Below, in pieces: positions 1 to 8,728 of a DNA stretch of 64,000 nt. Below the pieces are notes generated by a model. The model had not been told where the DNA came from. It worked only from the letters and a program-made list of their open reading frames with translations, and did not search any database. Position numbers and translations under genes: made by a program. Positions within the stretch are counted from its first letter, which is position 1; each line of letters starts with the position of its first letter. Source of the DNA: Rhodoplanes sp963840055 (lineage in GTDB: Bacteria; Pseudomonadota; Alphaproteobacteria; Rhizobiales; Xanthobacteraceae); the NCBI GenBank assembly GCA_963840055.1, contig CAWIXM010000032.1:1-64000 (forward strand). The letters are read 5' to 3'.

Positions 1-634
1 GATTAGCCATCACCTTGGCGTCGTGCACCTTGCCCGTCGTCACGCCCGCGGTGTGCACGAGCCCGCTCTCCGCATCGACGCCGACGTGCGCCTTCATGCC
101 AAAATACCACTGGTTGCCCTTCTTCGACGAACTCATCTCGGGATCGCGCTTCTGCTCCTTGTTCTTCGTCGAGGGCGAGGCCGCGATCAGCGTCGCGTCC
201 ACGATCGTGCCGCCGCGAAGCAGCTCGCCCTTGTGCCGCCAGATGCTCGGCAACGGCCGCGAAGATCGCCTTCGTCAGCTCATGGCGCTCAAGCAGATGG
301 CGGAAATTGAGGATCGTCGTCTCGTCGGGGATCGCGTCGCGGCCGAGTTCGAGCCCGCAAACGCGCGCATCGACTGGATGTCGTAGAGCGCTTCCTCGGC
401 GCCTGGATCGGACAGGCTGTACCATTGCTGCAGGCAGTAGATGCGTAGCATCGTCGAGAGCGGAAAGGCCGCCGCCCTCCCTTGGCCGACCTTGGGATAG
501 TGCGGCTCGATCAGAGCTTCGAGCGTCGCCCACGGCACGACGGCGTCCATCTCCGCCAGGAACACGTCCCGCTTCGTCCGCTTCTTCTTCGCCGCAAAAT
601 CAAGCGACGCAAAGCTCAGCTGGTCCGCCATCAA
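1..634 (-). pseudogene. IS5-family transposase, partial and doubly frameshifted
   Basis: Translation from the ATG at 634 gives a typical IS5 N-terminus (MADQLSFASLDFAAKKKR) followed by the DUF772-like region ending SMRAFAG. The frame is then lost near 353 by an apparent one-base deletion and continues in another frame as LELGRDAIPDETTILNFRHL. An extra C in the CCC run at 228-230 restores the original frame, which reads GTIVDATLIAASPSTKNKEQ and on to the window edge. TIVDATLI carries the first acidic residue of the DDE catalytic set. The two indels cancel each other, are about 125 bp apart and both sit in short homopolymers. This is therefore either a recently inactivated element or a sequence-error artefact. 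The C-terminal DDE residues lie outside the window. Confidence 0.85.
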
Positions 635-694
635 CGCCCCCTCGAATCAATGACATCAGTGTGCCATGTTCGAGGGGTTGTTCAGAGGTTCCTT
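1..694 (-). mobile_element. IS5-family insertion sequence, one end only
   Basis: The transposase reads leftward and runs off the window start, so only the 5' (upstream) end of the element is present. The probable terminus lies near 680-694, where the sequence GTTGTTCAGAGGTTCC is followed by TTAA, a possible 4-bp target duplication. The other terminal repeat is outside the window, so the boundary is tentative. The element opens a stretch with several other mobile or broken genes. Confidence 0.7.
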
Positions 695-1151
695 AAGTAA
701 GAATTCTCTGGGAAGCATCGGCCGTCAGGCTATCGAGGTCAGCGACCTCTCGCGCTGCCAGCGTGTGCATGTGTCCGCTCAGGTGAGCAGAATCCGAGCG
801 ATAGAGCGCAAAGCCGGAATAGCGGCTCTCTCGTTCGCGCCGACGCTGTTGTGCTGCGATCCGTCCTGCCGCGCTGCCGGCTAGAAACATCCGTGTCACA
901 TCTTCTGAATAGGACTGATCGTATACCCTTCCGATCAAGGCGATCGTCGGGAGGATGCGTTCTTCGGGGGCTCTAGCCGCAGGCGCCTTGTTATTCTAGA
1001 CTGAACTCAAAGTTGTTTCGCGTCGTTTCAGAAAAATTTGGGGTGCTTCTCAAGCGTGCCAACGGGTTTGCGGTAAGCCGACCGCTCGGCAGGCTGACCG
1101 GTAAGCAACGTGCATCCGGCAAATCTTCTTCGACGAGATTGGGAGCCGATA
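695..1151. other. intergenic stretch, no supported gene
   Basis: About 450 bp lie between the IS5 end and the L,D-transpeptidase remnant. An 81-codon leftward reading frame at 693-938 has no recognisable motif and no clear ribosome-binding site. A GGGAG element about 9 nt before the ATG at 1152 serves the next gene. Confidence 0.5.
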
Positions 1152-2241
1152 ATGGAAATGCTCGATGATACCCGCGGAACCGTCGTTGGCGAAACCGCGC
1201 GCAATCGGGGTGTCGATCCCGCGTCGATCAGCATTTGGGTTCGCGGGCTCGTCACGGCGGCTCTCATTTGCGCAGGGGCGGTGCTGGCGAACGCGGGCAC
1301 GGCGGGTGCGGCGCCTACGGCTGTGCTTAATGCGCAAGACGTCAATGAGGCCCAATTTGCTGCGCCGTCAGGTAAGAAGAAGGGCGCGACCGCCCCCAGC
1401 ACGGTAGTCATCATCAAGGCTGAGGTGCTGCTTGGTCGCGCCGGATTCTCGCCGGGTGTCATCGACGGCAAGACCGACCTAAATTTTCGAAAGGCCGTCG
1501 CCGCATTTCAGGACGCAAACGGGATCAATCCGAGCGGCAAAATCGACGCTCCAACCTGGGACCGGCTCACTGCGACATCGACCGAACCCCTTCTCGTCGA
1601 ATATGAAATCCAACCGGCGGACGTGAAGGGCCCGTTCACCAAGACCATTCCAAAGTCGCTGGCAAAACAAGCGGACCTCAAGGCTCTCGACTACACCGGC
1701 CCGCGTCAATTGCTTGCGGCAAAATTCCACGTCGACCCGGTTTGTTGACGCGGCTCAATCCGAAGGCGTCGTTCGGAACCGCCAGAACCAAGATCCTCGT
1801 GACGAACGTTGCCACCAAGCATTCGCGGGAAAGAGTCACTAAGATCGTGGTGGATAAGTCCAAAGAAACTGTTCGCGCATATGATGCCGAAGGGAAACTG
1901 GTCGCCTTTTATCCGGCATCGGTCGGCAGCAAGGCGCAGCCGTCTCCCAGCGGCACGCTAACTGTTCGTTCCGTCGTCGAGAATCCCACTTATGATTATT
2001 CGCCCAACTCGACTTCCCAGGGGTAAAGACAAGAGAGCCCTTCACTATCGCTCCCGGTCCCAACAATCCGGTTGGTACGACGTGGATCGGGCTTGGCGAT
2101 GACTACGGCATCCATGGCACCCCCGCGCCGCAGAATATCGGCAAGACCCACTCGCACGGATGCGTCCACCTCACGAATTGGGACGCACGGGCGCTCAGTG
2201 AAATGGTCCACAAGGGCACCAAGGTCGAATTTATCGACTGA
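1152..2241 (+). pseudogene. L,D-transpeptidase (PG-binding + YkuD), two frameshifts
   Basis: This is a periplasmic L,D-transpeptidase, which forms 3-3 peptidoglycan crosslinks or attaches proteins to the wall. The start at 1152 is preceded by GGGAG. An N-terminal membrane or signal segment (about residues 32-55) is followed by a PG_binding_1 repeat (KAEVLLGRAGFSPGVIDGKT through AFQDANGINPSGKIDAPTWD). The frame breaks near 1738 (KFHVDP then VC-stop, where DPGLLTRLNP is expected). It continues at 1742-2026 with the YkuD beta-barrel, breaks again near 2012-2026, and continues to the stop at 2239-2241. That last part carries the signature YGIHGTP and the catalytic SHGCVHLTNWDA with its cysteine. 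Each break needs one added base. All domains remain, so this is a recent pseudogene or affected by sequence error. Confidence 0.85.
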
Positions 2242-2634
2242 ACATAAAACGGCATACACGACAGGATCGCGGGGCGCTGATTTTAGCGATGGTAGGGTCC
2301 TTAAGGGGACCGTAGAGATGAAGATCACCGCGGTGCATCCGCGAGTGTTTGTATGTTCTGCCGCAGCGACCACGACGGGACCTATTCGAACGGCTTCCGA
2401 CCGTGCCTCCAGGTCATCAGCCGCCGCCATTCAGATGCTGAGTTCGTCGGTCCCGGCTGGCTACTGCCGGGACTTTTTTCTCAAGAAGCCGCGCCTAGTC
2501 CGCACCGGCTGCGGAATCCCTGAGCTTAGCAACTGAGGGGCGATTTCTGCTAATGGGATGGCCCGGCCGCGCTCAGCGCCTAATCTGCTGGACTGTGGCT
2601 GGGAGGCGCGAAGCAAACGCTCAAGGAGCATGCG
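2242..2634. other. intergenic / left flank of IS110 element
   Basis: No convincing coding frame is seen. The last ~100 bp before the transposase belong to the 5' non-coding end of the IS110-type element, which has no terminal inverted repeats to mark its edge. A GGAG at 2623-2626 lies about 8 nt before the transposase ATG at 2635 and is its likely ribosome-binding site. Confidence 0.45.
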
Positions 2635-3690
2635 ATGCGCACATCTCAGAAGACGCCAGGATTGATCGCCACGATCGGCATCGACCTCGGCAAGAATACG
2701 TTTCACTTGGTAGGGTTTAACAAGCGGGGCGCAATCGTTCTGCAGCAGAAGGTATCCCGCGCTCAGCTCGAACGCCGGCTCGCCAATATCCCGCGCTGCC
2801 TGATCGGCATGGAGGCCTGCTCGGGCTCCCATTACATCGGCCGCCAGCTTTCAGCGCGAGGCCACGAGGTGCGTCTGATCCCGGCGCAGTACGTAAAGCC
2901 TTTTCTCAAGGGTCACAAGAACGATTACCGCGATGCCGAAGCGATCGCGGAAGCCGTTCAGCGGCCGACCATGAACTTTGTGGCGATCAAAACGCCCGAG
3001 CAAATGGATTTGCTGGCTCTGCACCGCGTGCGATCGCGTCTTGTCAGCCAACGGACGGGGGTGATCAATCAAATCCGCGGCTTCCTGATCGAACGCGGCA
3101 TCACGGTGAGGCAAGGTGTAGCGCCTTTGCACAGAGCGCTGCCTGACATTCTGAGCTCACGTCCTGAGGCGCTCTCGCGGAGGATGGTGAGCCTCATCGC
3201 CGACCTGATGCAGGACTGGCGTCGGCTGGACGAGCGCATCGAGGTCGTATCGAACGAGATCGAGGCGCTGGCGCAACAGGATGACAATTGCCAGCGCCTG
3301 ATGACTGTTCCGGGCGTCGGTCCGATTATCTCAAGTGCCATGGTGGCAGCGATCGGCAATGGCGCTGGCTTCAAGCAGGGGCGGGATTTCGGCGCCTGGC
3401 TCGGCCTCGTGCCGAAGCAAGAGTCGACGGGAGATCGCACCATCCTTGGCAGAATCTCCAAGCGCGGCAACAAATACCTGAGAACTCTTTTCGTGCAGGC
3501 TGCACACGTCGTTCTAGTGCGGCGGCCGAGCACGGCCATGCGCGGTTTGTGGCCTTGGATCGAGCAAGCATCAAAGCGCCTTCACCGCAACATGCTGGCG
3601 ATCGCGCTCGCCAACAAACTCGCCCGCATCGCCTGGGCAGTTCTCGCCCGCGGTCATGCCTACCAGCCCAGGATCACCGCGTATGCGTGA
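2635..3690 (+). CDS. IS110-family transposase (DEDD recombinase)
   Basis: This intact 351-aa protein has the two-domain architecture of IS110/IS1111 transposases. The N-terminal DEDD_Tnp_IS110 domain (about residues 10-165) shows the RuvC-like acidic set: the Asp of GIDLGKNTFHLV, the Glu of LIGMEACSGS, and the paired Asp of HKNDYRDAEAIAEA. The C-terminal Transposase_20 domain (about 215-305) contains LMTVPGVGPIISSAMVAAIG and SKRGNKYLRTLFVQAA, including the conserved serine region used as a nucleophile in this family. The sequence style (MEACSGSHYIGR, VRLIPAQYVKPF) is closest to the IS1111 subgroup. The reading frame has no defect, unlike the neighbouring IS5 transposase, so it could be active. 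Confidence 0.93.
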   Translation: MRTSQKTPGLIATIGIDLGKNTFHLVGFNKRGAIVLQQKVSRAQLERRLANIPRCLIGMEACSGSHYIGRQLSARGHEVRLIPAQYVKPFLKGHKNDYRDAEAIAEAVQRPTMNFVAIKTPEQMDLLALHRVRSRLVSQRTGVINQIRGFLIERGITVRQGVAPLHRALPDILSSRPEALSRRMVSLIADLMQDWRRLDERIEVVSNEIEALAQQDDNCQRLMTVPGVGPIISSAMVAAIGNGAGFKQGRDFGAWLGLVPKQESTGDRTILGRISKRGNKYLRTLFVQAAHVVLVRRPSTAMRGLWPWIEQASKRLHRNMLAIALANKLARIAWAVLARGHAYQPRITAYA

Positions 3691-3738
3691 CGAAAGCTCG
3701 CTCGGGTCCACCAAGAGGATGCCCGCCACCCCTCTGCG

Positions 3739-3778
3739 CCACCGTCACTCGCCCGCCGTGATGAGCGAGCGACGGTGG
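3739..3778. repeat. inverted repeat 3' of IS110 transposase
   Basis: CCACCGTCACTCGC (3739-3752) pairs with GCGAGCGACGGTGG (3765-3778) across a 12-nt loop with one mismatch. It lies 50 bp after the transposase stop and may be a subterminal element of the insertion sequence, part of its RNA, or a terminator without a clear U-tract. Confidence 0.6.
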
Positions 3779-4220
3779 CTCCGAGGGGATGGCTTCAGCT
3801 GATCCCTAACATCAACTGAGTACAGGAATGTAAAACGAAAACATCGACAGCTTCCCCACCAAGGTCTGCGAGATGGAATGAAGAGATGGACAAACGGTCT
3901 GCCCGGCGCAACCAAGAGACTGGGTGCCATTTTGGCCCTTGAGGTCTTTCCGGTAGTAAGTCTCGGATGCGCGCGGATACCCATGATGGCCCGGAGCAAA
4001 TGCTCCACTTAGAGGCCGAATACATTGTTGCAGCTCTCACGTTCGTCGATCTCAAACGCCATCTTGCTCCGCGCGGCCGGGCCATACATATGGCACATCG
4101 CGGCATTTCGCTGCCGCGCAGAAGTTCGGTCGCGTTCGGAGCGAAGCGGACATTAAGCAGTGATCACAGAGCAAGAAACGCGCGGACATTCGCGAGACAC
4201 TGAAACAGCTGCCGCAGGCC
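3779..4220. other. non-coding interval with coding-like repeat remnant
   Basis: No gene with a start and ribosome-binding site is evident. At 4083-4160 one frame reads like protein (HTYGTSRHFAAAQKFGRV then RSEADIKQ) up to a TGA at 4161. From memory this resembles the 'YGTSRxF...SEADI' translations of an interspersed intergenic repeat in Bradyrhizobium-type genomes, so I treat it as a repeat remnant rather than a gene. Confidence 0.35.
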
Positions 4221-5195
4221 GTGATCGACGATCTTTCCGCCGCCTTGGCCAACACGTCTCCGAGCCACTACGATTATTCCAATTACTTGCGCCGGCACGC
4301 CAAACTGCTCAAACAGACCGGCAAACTGGACGAGGCCGAAAAAGACTATGCCGCGCTCGTCAAGGACGATCCGAAGAGCGTCTCGCGCAGGACCGATCAC
4401 CTGCTCATCCTTATCGAATTGGGCCGCGACAAGGATGCCGAAGCTGAGCGCAAGCTTATCGAGAGGATCGCTCCCAAGGCGCTGCAAAACTCTTCCTTCG
4501 TCTGCCACGTCGCCGACATCCGCGCCAAGCAGGCCGGCAAACCCGGCGCGGCCAGTCCTAAGGATCTGACCACGGCGTGGAAACTCGGCAAGATTGTCGC
4601 TCTGGTGCCCCTGCAACACCTGACGGGCAAACCCAACGAGAAAGCCGACAAGGCGTGGGGCACCGTATCGAATCTGGTGCGGGCCGGAGAGAAGGCCACC
4701 GGCAAGGAGCTACACGGACTTGACCCGATACCGGAATTCAAAGGCCCGAAAATCGCCCAGGTGAGGCAGGCGATCGCCTTCATCTTTCAGCAGCGAAAAA
4801 AGGTCGAGGCGGTATTGACGGCCAAGGTCGGCGAACGGGCCGGCGCTGTCTTCGCCGTCTCGTCTGCCGGATTCATGGCTCTTGGCCTCAACACCATGGG
4901 CGTGCCCAACCTCAACAACCAACTCGGCGAGATCATCGAGAAGGAGGCGCCGCTGACCGGGGTGCCCTGCAAGATTTGGGTCGATATGGCGATCAAGGCC
5001 ACCTCGCACGCCAAAGCCGCGGACGTGGCCGCAGCCTGGACCAAGGCGGCTCAAGGAAGCCAAGACGTTTCTGTCCAAGTCCTGATTACCACGACATGCC
5101 TTGAGATAAATCCTGCGCCCGAGGGAGGCAAATCGCTTTTAGCGTGTTTTCCAAAATGTATCGAAAGAAAGATCAGCCAGATCGCCTCATCGTAG
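4221..5195 (+). CDS. hypothetical protein with TPR-like N-terminus
   Basis: This 324-aa frame opens with GTG. I do not recognise a family as a whole. Residues about 13-85 look like tetratricopeptide helices (YSNYLRRHAKLLKQTGKLDE, AEKDYAALVKDDPKSVSRRT). The middle is alpha-helical and charged with no catalytic motif. No signal peptide or transmembrane segment is seen. Coding sense continues upstream of the GTG without another start until a TGA at 4161 (KKRADIRETLKQLPQAV), so the gene may be 5'-truncated or use a non-standard start. The last ~30 residues (LEINPAPEGGKSLLACFPKC) differ in character and may be read-through into non-native sequence. Setting between mobile elements and a repeat suggests a remnant of a larger protein. 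Confidence 0.5.
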   Translation: MIDDLSAALANTSPSHYDYSNYLRRHAKLLKQTGKLDEAEKDYAALVKDDPKSVSRRTDHLLILIELGRDKDAEAERKLIERIAPKALQNSSFVCHVADIRAKQAGKPGAASPKDLTTAWKLGKIVALVPLQHLTGKPNEKADKAWGTVSNLVRAGEKATGKELHGLDPIPEFKGPKIAQVRQAIAFIFQQRKKVEAVLTAKVGERAGAVFAVSSAGFMALGLNTMGVPNLNNQLGEIIEKEAPLTGVPCKIWVDMAIKATSHAKAADVAAAWTKAAQGSQDVSVQVLITTTCLEINPAPEGGKSLLACFPKCIERKISQIASS

Positions 5196-5334
5196 TTCCC
5201 GCTGCGGGCGTGAAGTATTGCAGCTCGTTCTGGGTCAAATAGGTCACTATCTGGGTTGGCTCGATTAGGCGGCATCTCAACGCGCGCTTGGTAACGCTCG
5301 TCAACTAAATTTGCGCATCAGCTCTATGCCTGCT

Positions 5335-5436
5335 AGAGCGAATTCCGTTCCGGTTGAATCGGAATTCGCTCTGGTTGGCCTTGAGTGGTCGCATTTTCTG
5401 CAGCGAACCGGTTCCCACTTCGCCGGAAAATGCTCT
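5335..5436 (+). repeat. dispersed ~100-bp repeat, copy 1
   Basis: Begins AGAGCGAATTCCGTTCCGG, contains the internal palindrome GAATCGGAATTCGCTCT and TTGAGTGGTCGCATTTTCTG, and ends CGCCGGAAAATGCTCT. Other copies are at 15274-15375, 18375-18475, 47085-47208 (inverted) and 54402-54492. It occupies most of the gap between 5195 and 5661, and I see nothing else in that gap except the ribosome-binding site of the next gene. Confidence 0.9.
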
Positions 5437-5660
5437 AAGCTTCAGAACAACGAAAGCTGTTTCCGGGCTTAGGATTAATCGCGCTCGGCACACCCTGGAT
5501 TCAATCGCATCAGATGTGGCCGCAGGGCCACATCTGCGCGGATTCAGATCGATGCGACCGATCTCCTTCAACTTTTGCATAGGTTGGGCACGCGCGACCG
5601 CCTAAAACTATCGCTCATTCATGCCCCCTTATCGTTGTTCGGATGCGTGGGAGGGAGGAC

Positions 5661-6771
5661 ATGCGTCGGGCGAAAACGTGGATGGTGTCGCTGGCGTTTG
5701 CCGCGGCGCTCGCATTAATGCCGCGGGCTTCGTTGGCCGACCAAGACGGGGTGAGCTTCTGGATTCCCGGATTCTTCGGGAGTCTCGCCGCGGTGCCTCT
5801 GCAGCCCGGCCCCTCTCTCGTGTCAATGTATTATCACACGTCCGTCAACGCCGGCGCCCAGGTTGCGCGCGCAAAAGAGATCACGATCAAGGAGATTTCG
5901 GGCGTTGTCTCCGGAAGCATCAGGGCCAGCCTGGACGCAGACGCCGATATCGGCATGGCGATCCCCCAATACACGTTTAAGACACCGGTGCTCGGCGGGC
6001 AGGCGACCATCGGGGCGATCGTAGCCTATGGCCGCACGAACACATCGATCAATTCGGTGCTGAGCGCCGGACTGCTTATCCAGCCGTTCGCGATACCCGG
6101 AACTGACACGATCGTCGGGCCGTTCGGACTCAGCCGGACACGATTTAACACTATCGGCGATTCCGTGACGGGTTTCGCCGACCTGGTCCCGCAGTTTGTG
6201 CTGCGATGGAATGCCGGGGTCCATAACTACATGGCCTACGTCACGGGAGACATACCGATCGGCGCCTATGACCCGGCTCGCCTGTCGAATCTCGGGCTTG
6301 GGCACTGGGTGGTGGATGCCGGCCTCGGCTACACGTATTTCAACCCGCAGACCGGGCACGAATTCTCGACGGTGGGCGGCTTCACCTACAATTTCGTCGA
6401 TCCCTATACGCAATATCAAAGCGGCGTCGACTTTCATCTGGATTGGGCCGCCTCGCAATTCGTGACGAAGCAATTCCAGATCGGCCTCGTGGGCTATCTG
6501 TATCAGCAAGCCAGTTGCGACAGCGGATCAGGCGATCGCGTCGGATGTTTCGAGTTCGCGTGTCGCGGGCGTCGGAGCGCAGATCGGCTACATCATCCCG
6601 ATGGGATCGCTGCAAGGCTACGTCAACTTCAAAGGCTATAAGGAATTCGAGTCGGAGCATCGACCCGAAGGCTGGAATGTCTGGCTGACATTCGTGCTCT
6701 CGCCCGCGCCGCCTTCGGGGGGCGCGCCGACGATGGCGAGCACGCCGGCGCGGCACATGTACACCAAATAG
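5661..6771 (+). pseudogene. outer-membrane transporter, MetA/phenol-degradation family, frameshifted
   Basis: A GGGAGGGAGG element directly precedes the ATG at 5661. The product begins with a clear Sec signal peptide (MRRAKTWMVSLAFAAALALM, then ASLA cleavage) and continues as a beta-barrel rich in alternating aromatic/glycine segments (GFFGSLAAVPLQPG, VPQFVLRWNAGVHNYMAYVT, GLGYTYFNPQTGHEFSTVGG). This is typical of the Phenol_MetA_deg (SphA-like) family of predicted outer-membrane proteins. The frame is lost at 6552-6557, where GAGTTC stands in place of GAGTC. Removing one T gives CFESRVAGVGAQIGYIIPMG and an open frame to TAG at 6769-6771, ending in the expected final strand (WNVWLTFVLSPAPP). 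The rest of the gene is undamaged. Substrate unknown; isolated gene. Confidence 0.85.
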
Positions 6772-6814
6772 CTGCGGGGCCGCGCCTCGCCGGGACGCGG
6801 CCGGCCGTCGTCGT

Positions 6815-8728
6815 TTACCCGAACAGGCCGTGCAGGAACCAGCGCGGCGCGTCCGTCTCGCGGCCGTAAAGACCTTCGCGATAGAGCCAGACGCGCATGC
6901 CCGCGCGCGTTTCGATGCGGAAATAGTCGCGGGTGAGCGCGCTGCCCGTCGCATCGCGCCACCACTCGAGGGCAATGCGCTCGGGCCCTTCGGCGGCCGT
7001 GACCTCATGCAGCACGCGCCGCCAGCGGAAACGCACGGGCGGACCGTCGGGCACTTCGGCGATCGCCTCGATGCGTTCGGGGCGCGCGAATAAGCGCGCC
7101 GGCCGCGCCGGCGCCAGCGTGTCCTGCGTGGCGGGTTCGGTGGCGTCACGCTCGGGAACCGCATTCGCCCGCACCTCGGCTGCTCCCCGCAAACGGGAAG
7201 ATGCGAATGCAAGGTGCGCATGCGCCGGGACCGCGGCGACGGCGAATTCGGGAATGTGAGTATCCTGCGGCACCAGGCGGGTGACGCGGCGCAGGCCGAA
7301 GCGCGCGCCGAGCCGATCGACCAGATGGCCGAGTTCGCCGGCATGATCGGCTGCGCCGTGATCGGCGGCGAGGCTCGTCTGCACCGGCGCGCAGCGTTCC
7401 GTGACCGGAGCGGAGAGGCGCACGAGGTCATAGCCGAAGCCGGGATCGCAGGCCTCGCCGATGCCGGCGAGCCGGTCGGCAAACAGGCGGCTGATGCGGT
7501 TCGCCGCGTGCACGGGCGCGCCGGCGCCGACCGCGAGGCGATGGACCTTGCCGTCGGTGCGAAAGAGAGCGAGTTCGATGAGGCGCGCGCCCTCGCCCCG
7601 CGCCTCCATCGCATAGCCGAGCCGGATGCTCAGGCGCGCGATCGTCCCCAGCACGTCGCGTTCGCGCGCGATCGGCTCGGCGAAATGCTGCTCAGCCATG
7701 TAGGAGGGCGCAGGCCGCTTCGGCGTGATCGGCTCGTCTTCGCGGCCGAGCGCCTGATCGAGCCGGCGCAGGAAGCTCGCATCGAAACGGGCGGCGAGCG
7801 TCGCGCGCGGCAGATCGAGCACGTCGGCGATGCGGTTGAGCCCGACATCGGCGAGCGCGGCGACGGTTTCCGGATCAAGGCGCAGCGCGGCGAGCGGCAA
7901 CGGCGCGAGCGCCTCCCGCATCGCGCCGGGCGGCACGATGACAACATGCCTGTCCTCGTCATTCCGGAGCCCGCCGCTAGGCGCGAGCCCGGAATACATA
8001 GACCCCGCGCTTGTTGCTTCCTTCACCTCTCCCCGGCGGGGAGAGGTCGACACCGAAGGCGTCGGGTGAGGGGGCTCAAACCCATCTGTCGAAGTTCGGC
8101 CCCCCTCACCCGCTCGCTGCGCTCGCGACCTCTCCCCCCGGGGGAGAGGTGAAGGAGAGTCAGCGCCTGCGAGTTTGGATGTCAGGCTTCGCCCTTTGGG
8201 TTCGCCCCGAATGACAGGCATGTCGGCCCAAACGCCATATCGCGCGACCGCCCAGGCGCAGCCGGGCGTATCGGCGATGCCGACGCGCGCGCGCAAACCC
8301 TGGGCGGCGAGCCGCGCGACGATATCGCGGGCAAGCGCCGCCTCGCCGCCGAAGAGATGGGTGCAGCCGGTGACGTCGAGCATGACGCCCGCGGGCGCAT
8401 CGATCCCGGCCAGCGGGGTGTAGCGGTCGCACCAGTCGGCGATCGCTTCGAGCAGCCCCTGGTCGGCCGCGGGATCGCTCGGCGCGACCTCCAGCGCCGG
8501 ATGGCGCGCGCGCGCATCGGCAAGCGCCGTGCCTGCCGTGAGGCCCAGGCGTGCGGCCGCGTCGTTCATCGCCGCGATCCGCAGCGCGCTCTTGACCATG
8601 TGGGCGACGACAAGCGGCGGGTGCTCGCCTTCATCCGGTGCGAACGCGCGGCGCCGCGTCAGGCGGTCCGTCGCGAGCCGCCGGAGCCAGATCGAGAGAT
8701 AGCGGGACGGAATGGAAGGCGTGCTCAT
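6815..8728 (-). CDS. imuB: ImuB, Y-family polymerase-like mutasome subunit
   Basis: ImuB is the catalytically inactive Y-family polymerase homologue of the ImuA-ImuB-DnaE2 mutasome, linking the beta clamp to error-prone synthesis after DNA damage. The ATG at 8728 gives MSTPSIPSRYLSIWLRRLAT, the usual ImuB N-terminus. Palm/finger sequences follow (AADQGLLEAIADWCDRYTPL, IDAPAGVMLDVTGCTHLFGG, LRARVGIADTPGCAWAVARY). After the insert comes VVIVPPGAMREALAPLPLAA, then the little-finger and C-terminal regions ending REGLYGRETDAPRWFLHGLF. Residues about 170-260 are an extra segment encoded by a palindromic mosaic repeat (7945-8220) that keeps the frame. The start overlaps imuA by 98 bp. No dnaE2 follows. 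Regulation is presumably through the LexA box upstream of imuA. Confidence 0.92.
   Translation of the reverse strand: MSTPSIPSRYLSIWLRRLATDRLTRRRAFAPDEGEHPPLVVAHMVKSALRIAAMNDAAARLGLTAGTALADARARHPALEVAPSDPAADQGLLEAIADWCDRYTPLAGIDAPAGVMLDVTGCTHLFGGEAALARDIVARLAAQGLRARVGIADTPGCAWAVARYGVWADMPVIRGEPKGRSLTSKLAGADSPSPLPRGERSRAQRAGEGGRTSTDGFEPPHPTPSVSTSPRRGEVKEATSAGSMYSGLAPSGGLRNDEDRHVVIVPPGAMREALAPLPLAALRLDPETVAALADVGLNRIADVLDLPRATLAARFDASFLRRLDQALGREDEPITPKRPAPSYMAEQHFAEPIARERDVLGTIARLSIRLGYAMEARGEGARLIELALFRTDGKVHRLAVGAGAPVHAANRISRLFADRLAGIGEACDPGFGYDLVRLSAPVTERCAPVQTSLAADHGAADHAGELGHLVDRLGARFGLRRVTRLVPQDTHIPEFAVAAVPAHAHLAFASSRLRGAAEVRANAVPERDATEPATQDTLAPARPARLFARPERIEAIAEVPDGPPVRFRWRRVLHEVTAAEGPERIALEWWRDATGSALTRDYFRIETRAGMRVWLYREGLYGRETDAPRWFLHGLFG
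7945..8220. repeat. composite palindromic repeat inserted in frame within imuB
   Basis: The core at 8029-8160 starts CTTCACCTCTCCCCGGCGGG and ends GGGGGAGAGGTGAAG, with internal arms GGTGAGGGGGC and CCCCTCACCCGCTCGCTGCG. It is flanked by shorter segments that also look repetitive (CGTCATTCCGGAGCCCG at 7959 onward and GTTCGCCCCGAATGACAGGC near 8200-8220), with CATGCCTGTC sequences at both outer edges. In the ImuB frame it encodes about 90 extra residues rich in Ser, Pro, Gly and Arg. The whole insert lacks stops in the gene's frame. Confidence 0.8.

Larger units (their letters stand above)
2540..3790 (+). mobile_element. IS110 family (IS1111-like) insertion sequence, approximate limits
   Basis: A complete transposase is flanked by non-coding ends of about 90-100 bp on each side. 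Limits are estimates, because this family lacks conventional terminal repeats. A near-perfect hairpin follows the gene at 3739-3778. Elements of this family encode a bridge RNA in a non-coding end, and either flank here is the place to look. Confidence 0.6.

Noticed and set aside
693..938. 81-codon leftward frame beside the IS5 end
   Set aside because: No motif, no ribosome-binding site, and its 3' end abuts the insertion sequence border; not enough to call a gene.
4083..4160. Upstream exon-like coding sequence for the gene at 4221
   Set aside because: It reads well as protein but ends at TGA 4161 and resembles translations of interspersed intergenic repeats; kept only as a note.
8029..8160. 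CRISPR-like alternation of inverted segments in imuB
   Set aside because: The arms are inverted, unequal and not regularly spaced; it is a palindromic mosaic repeat, not a CRISPR array.
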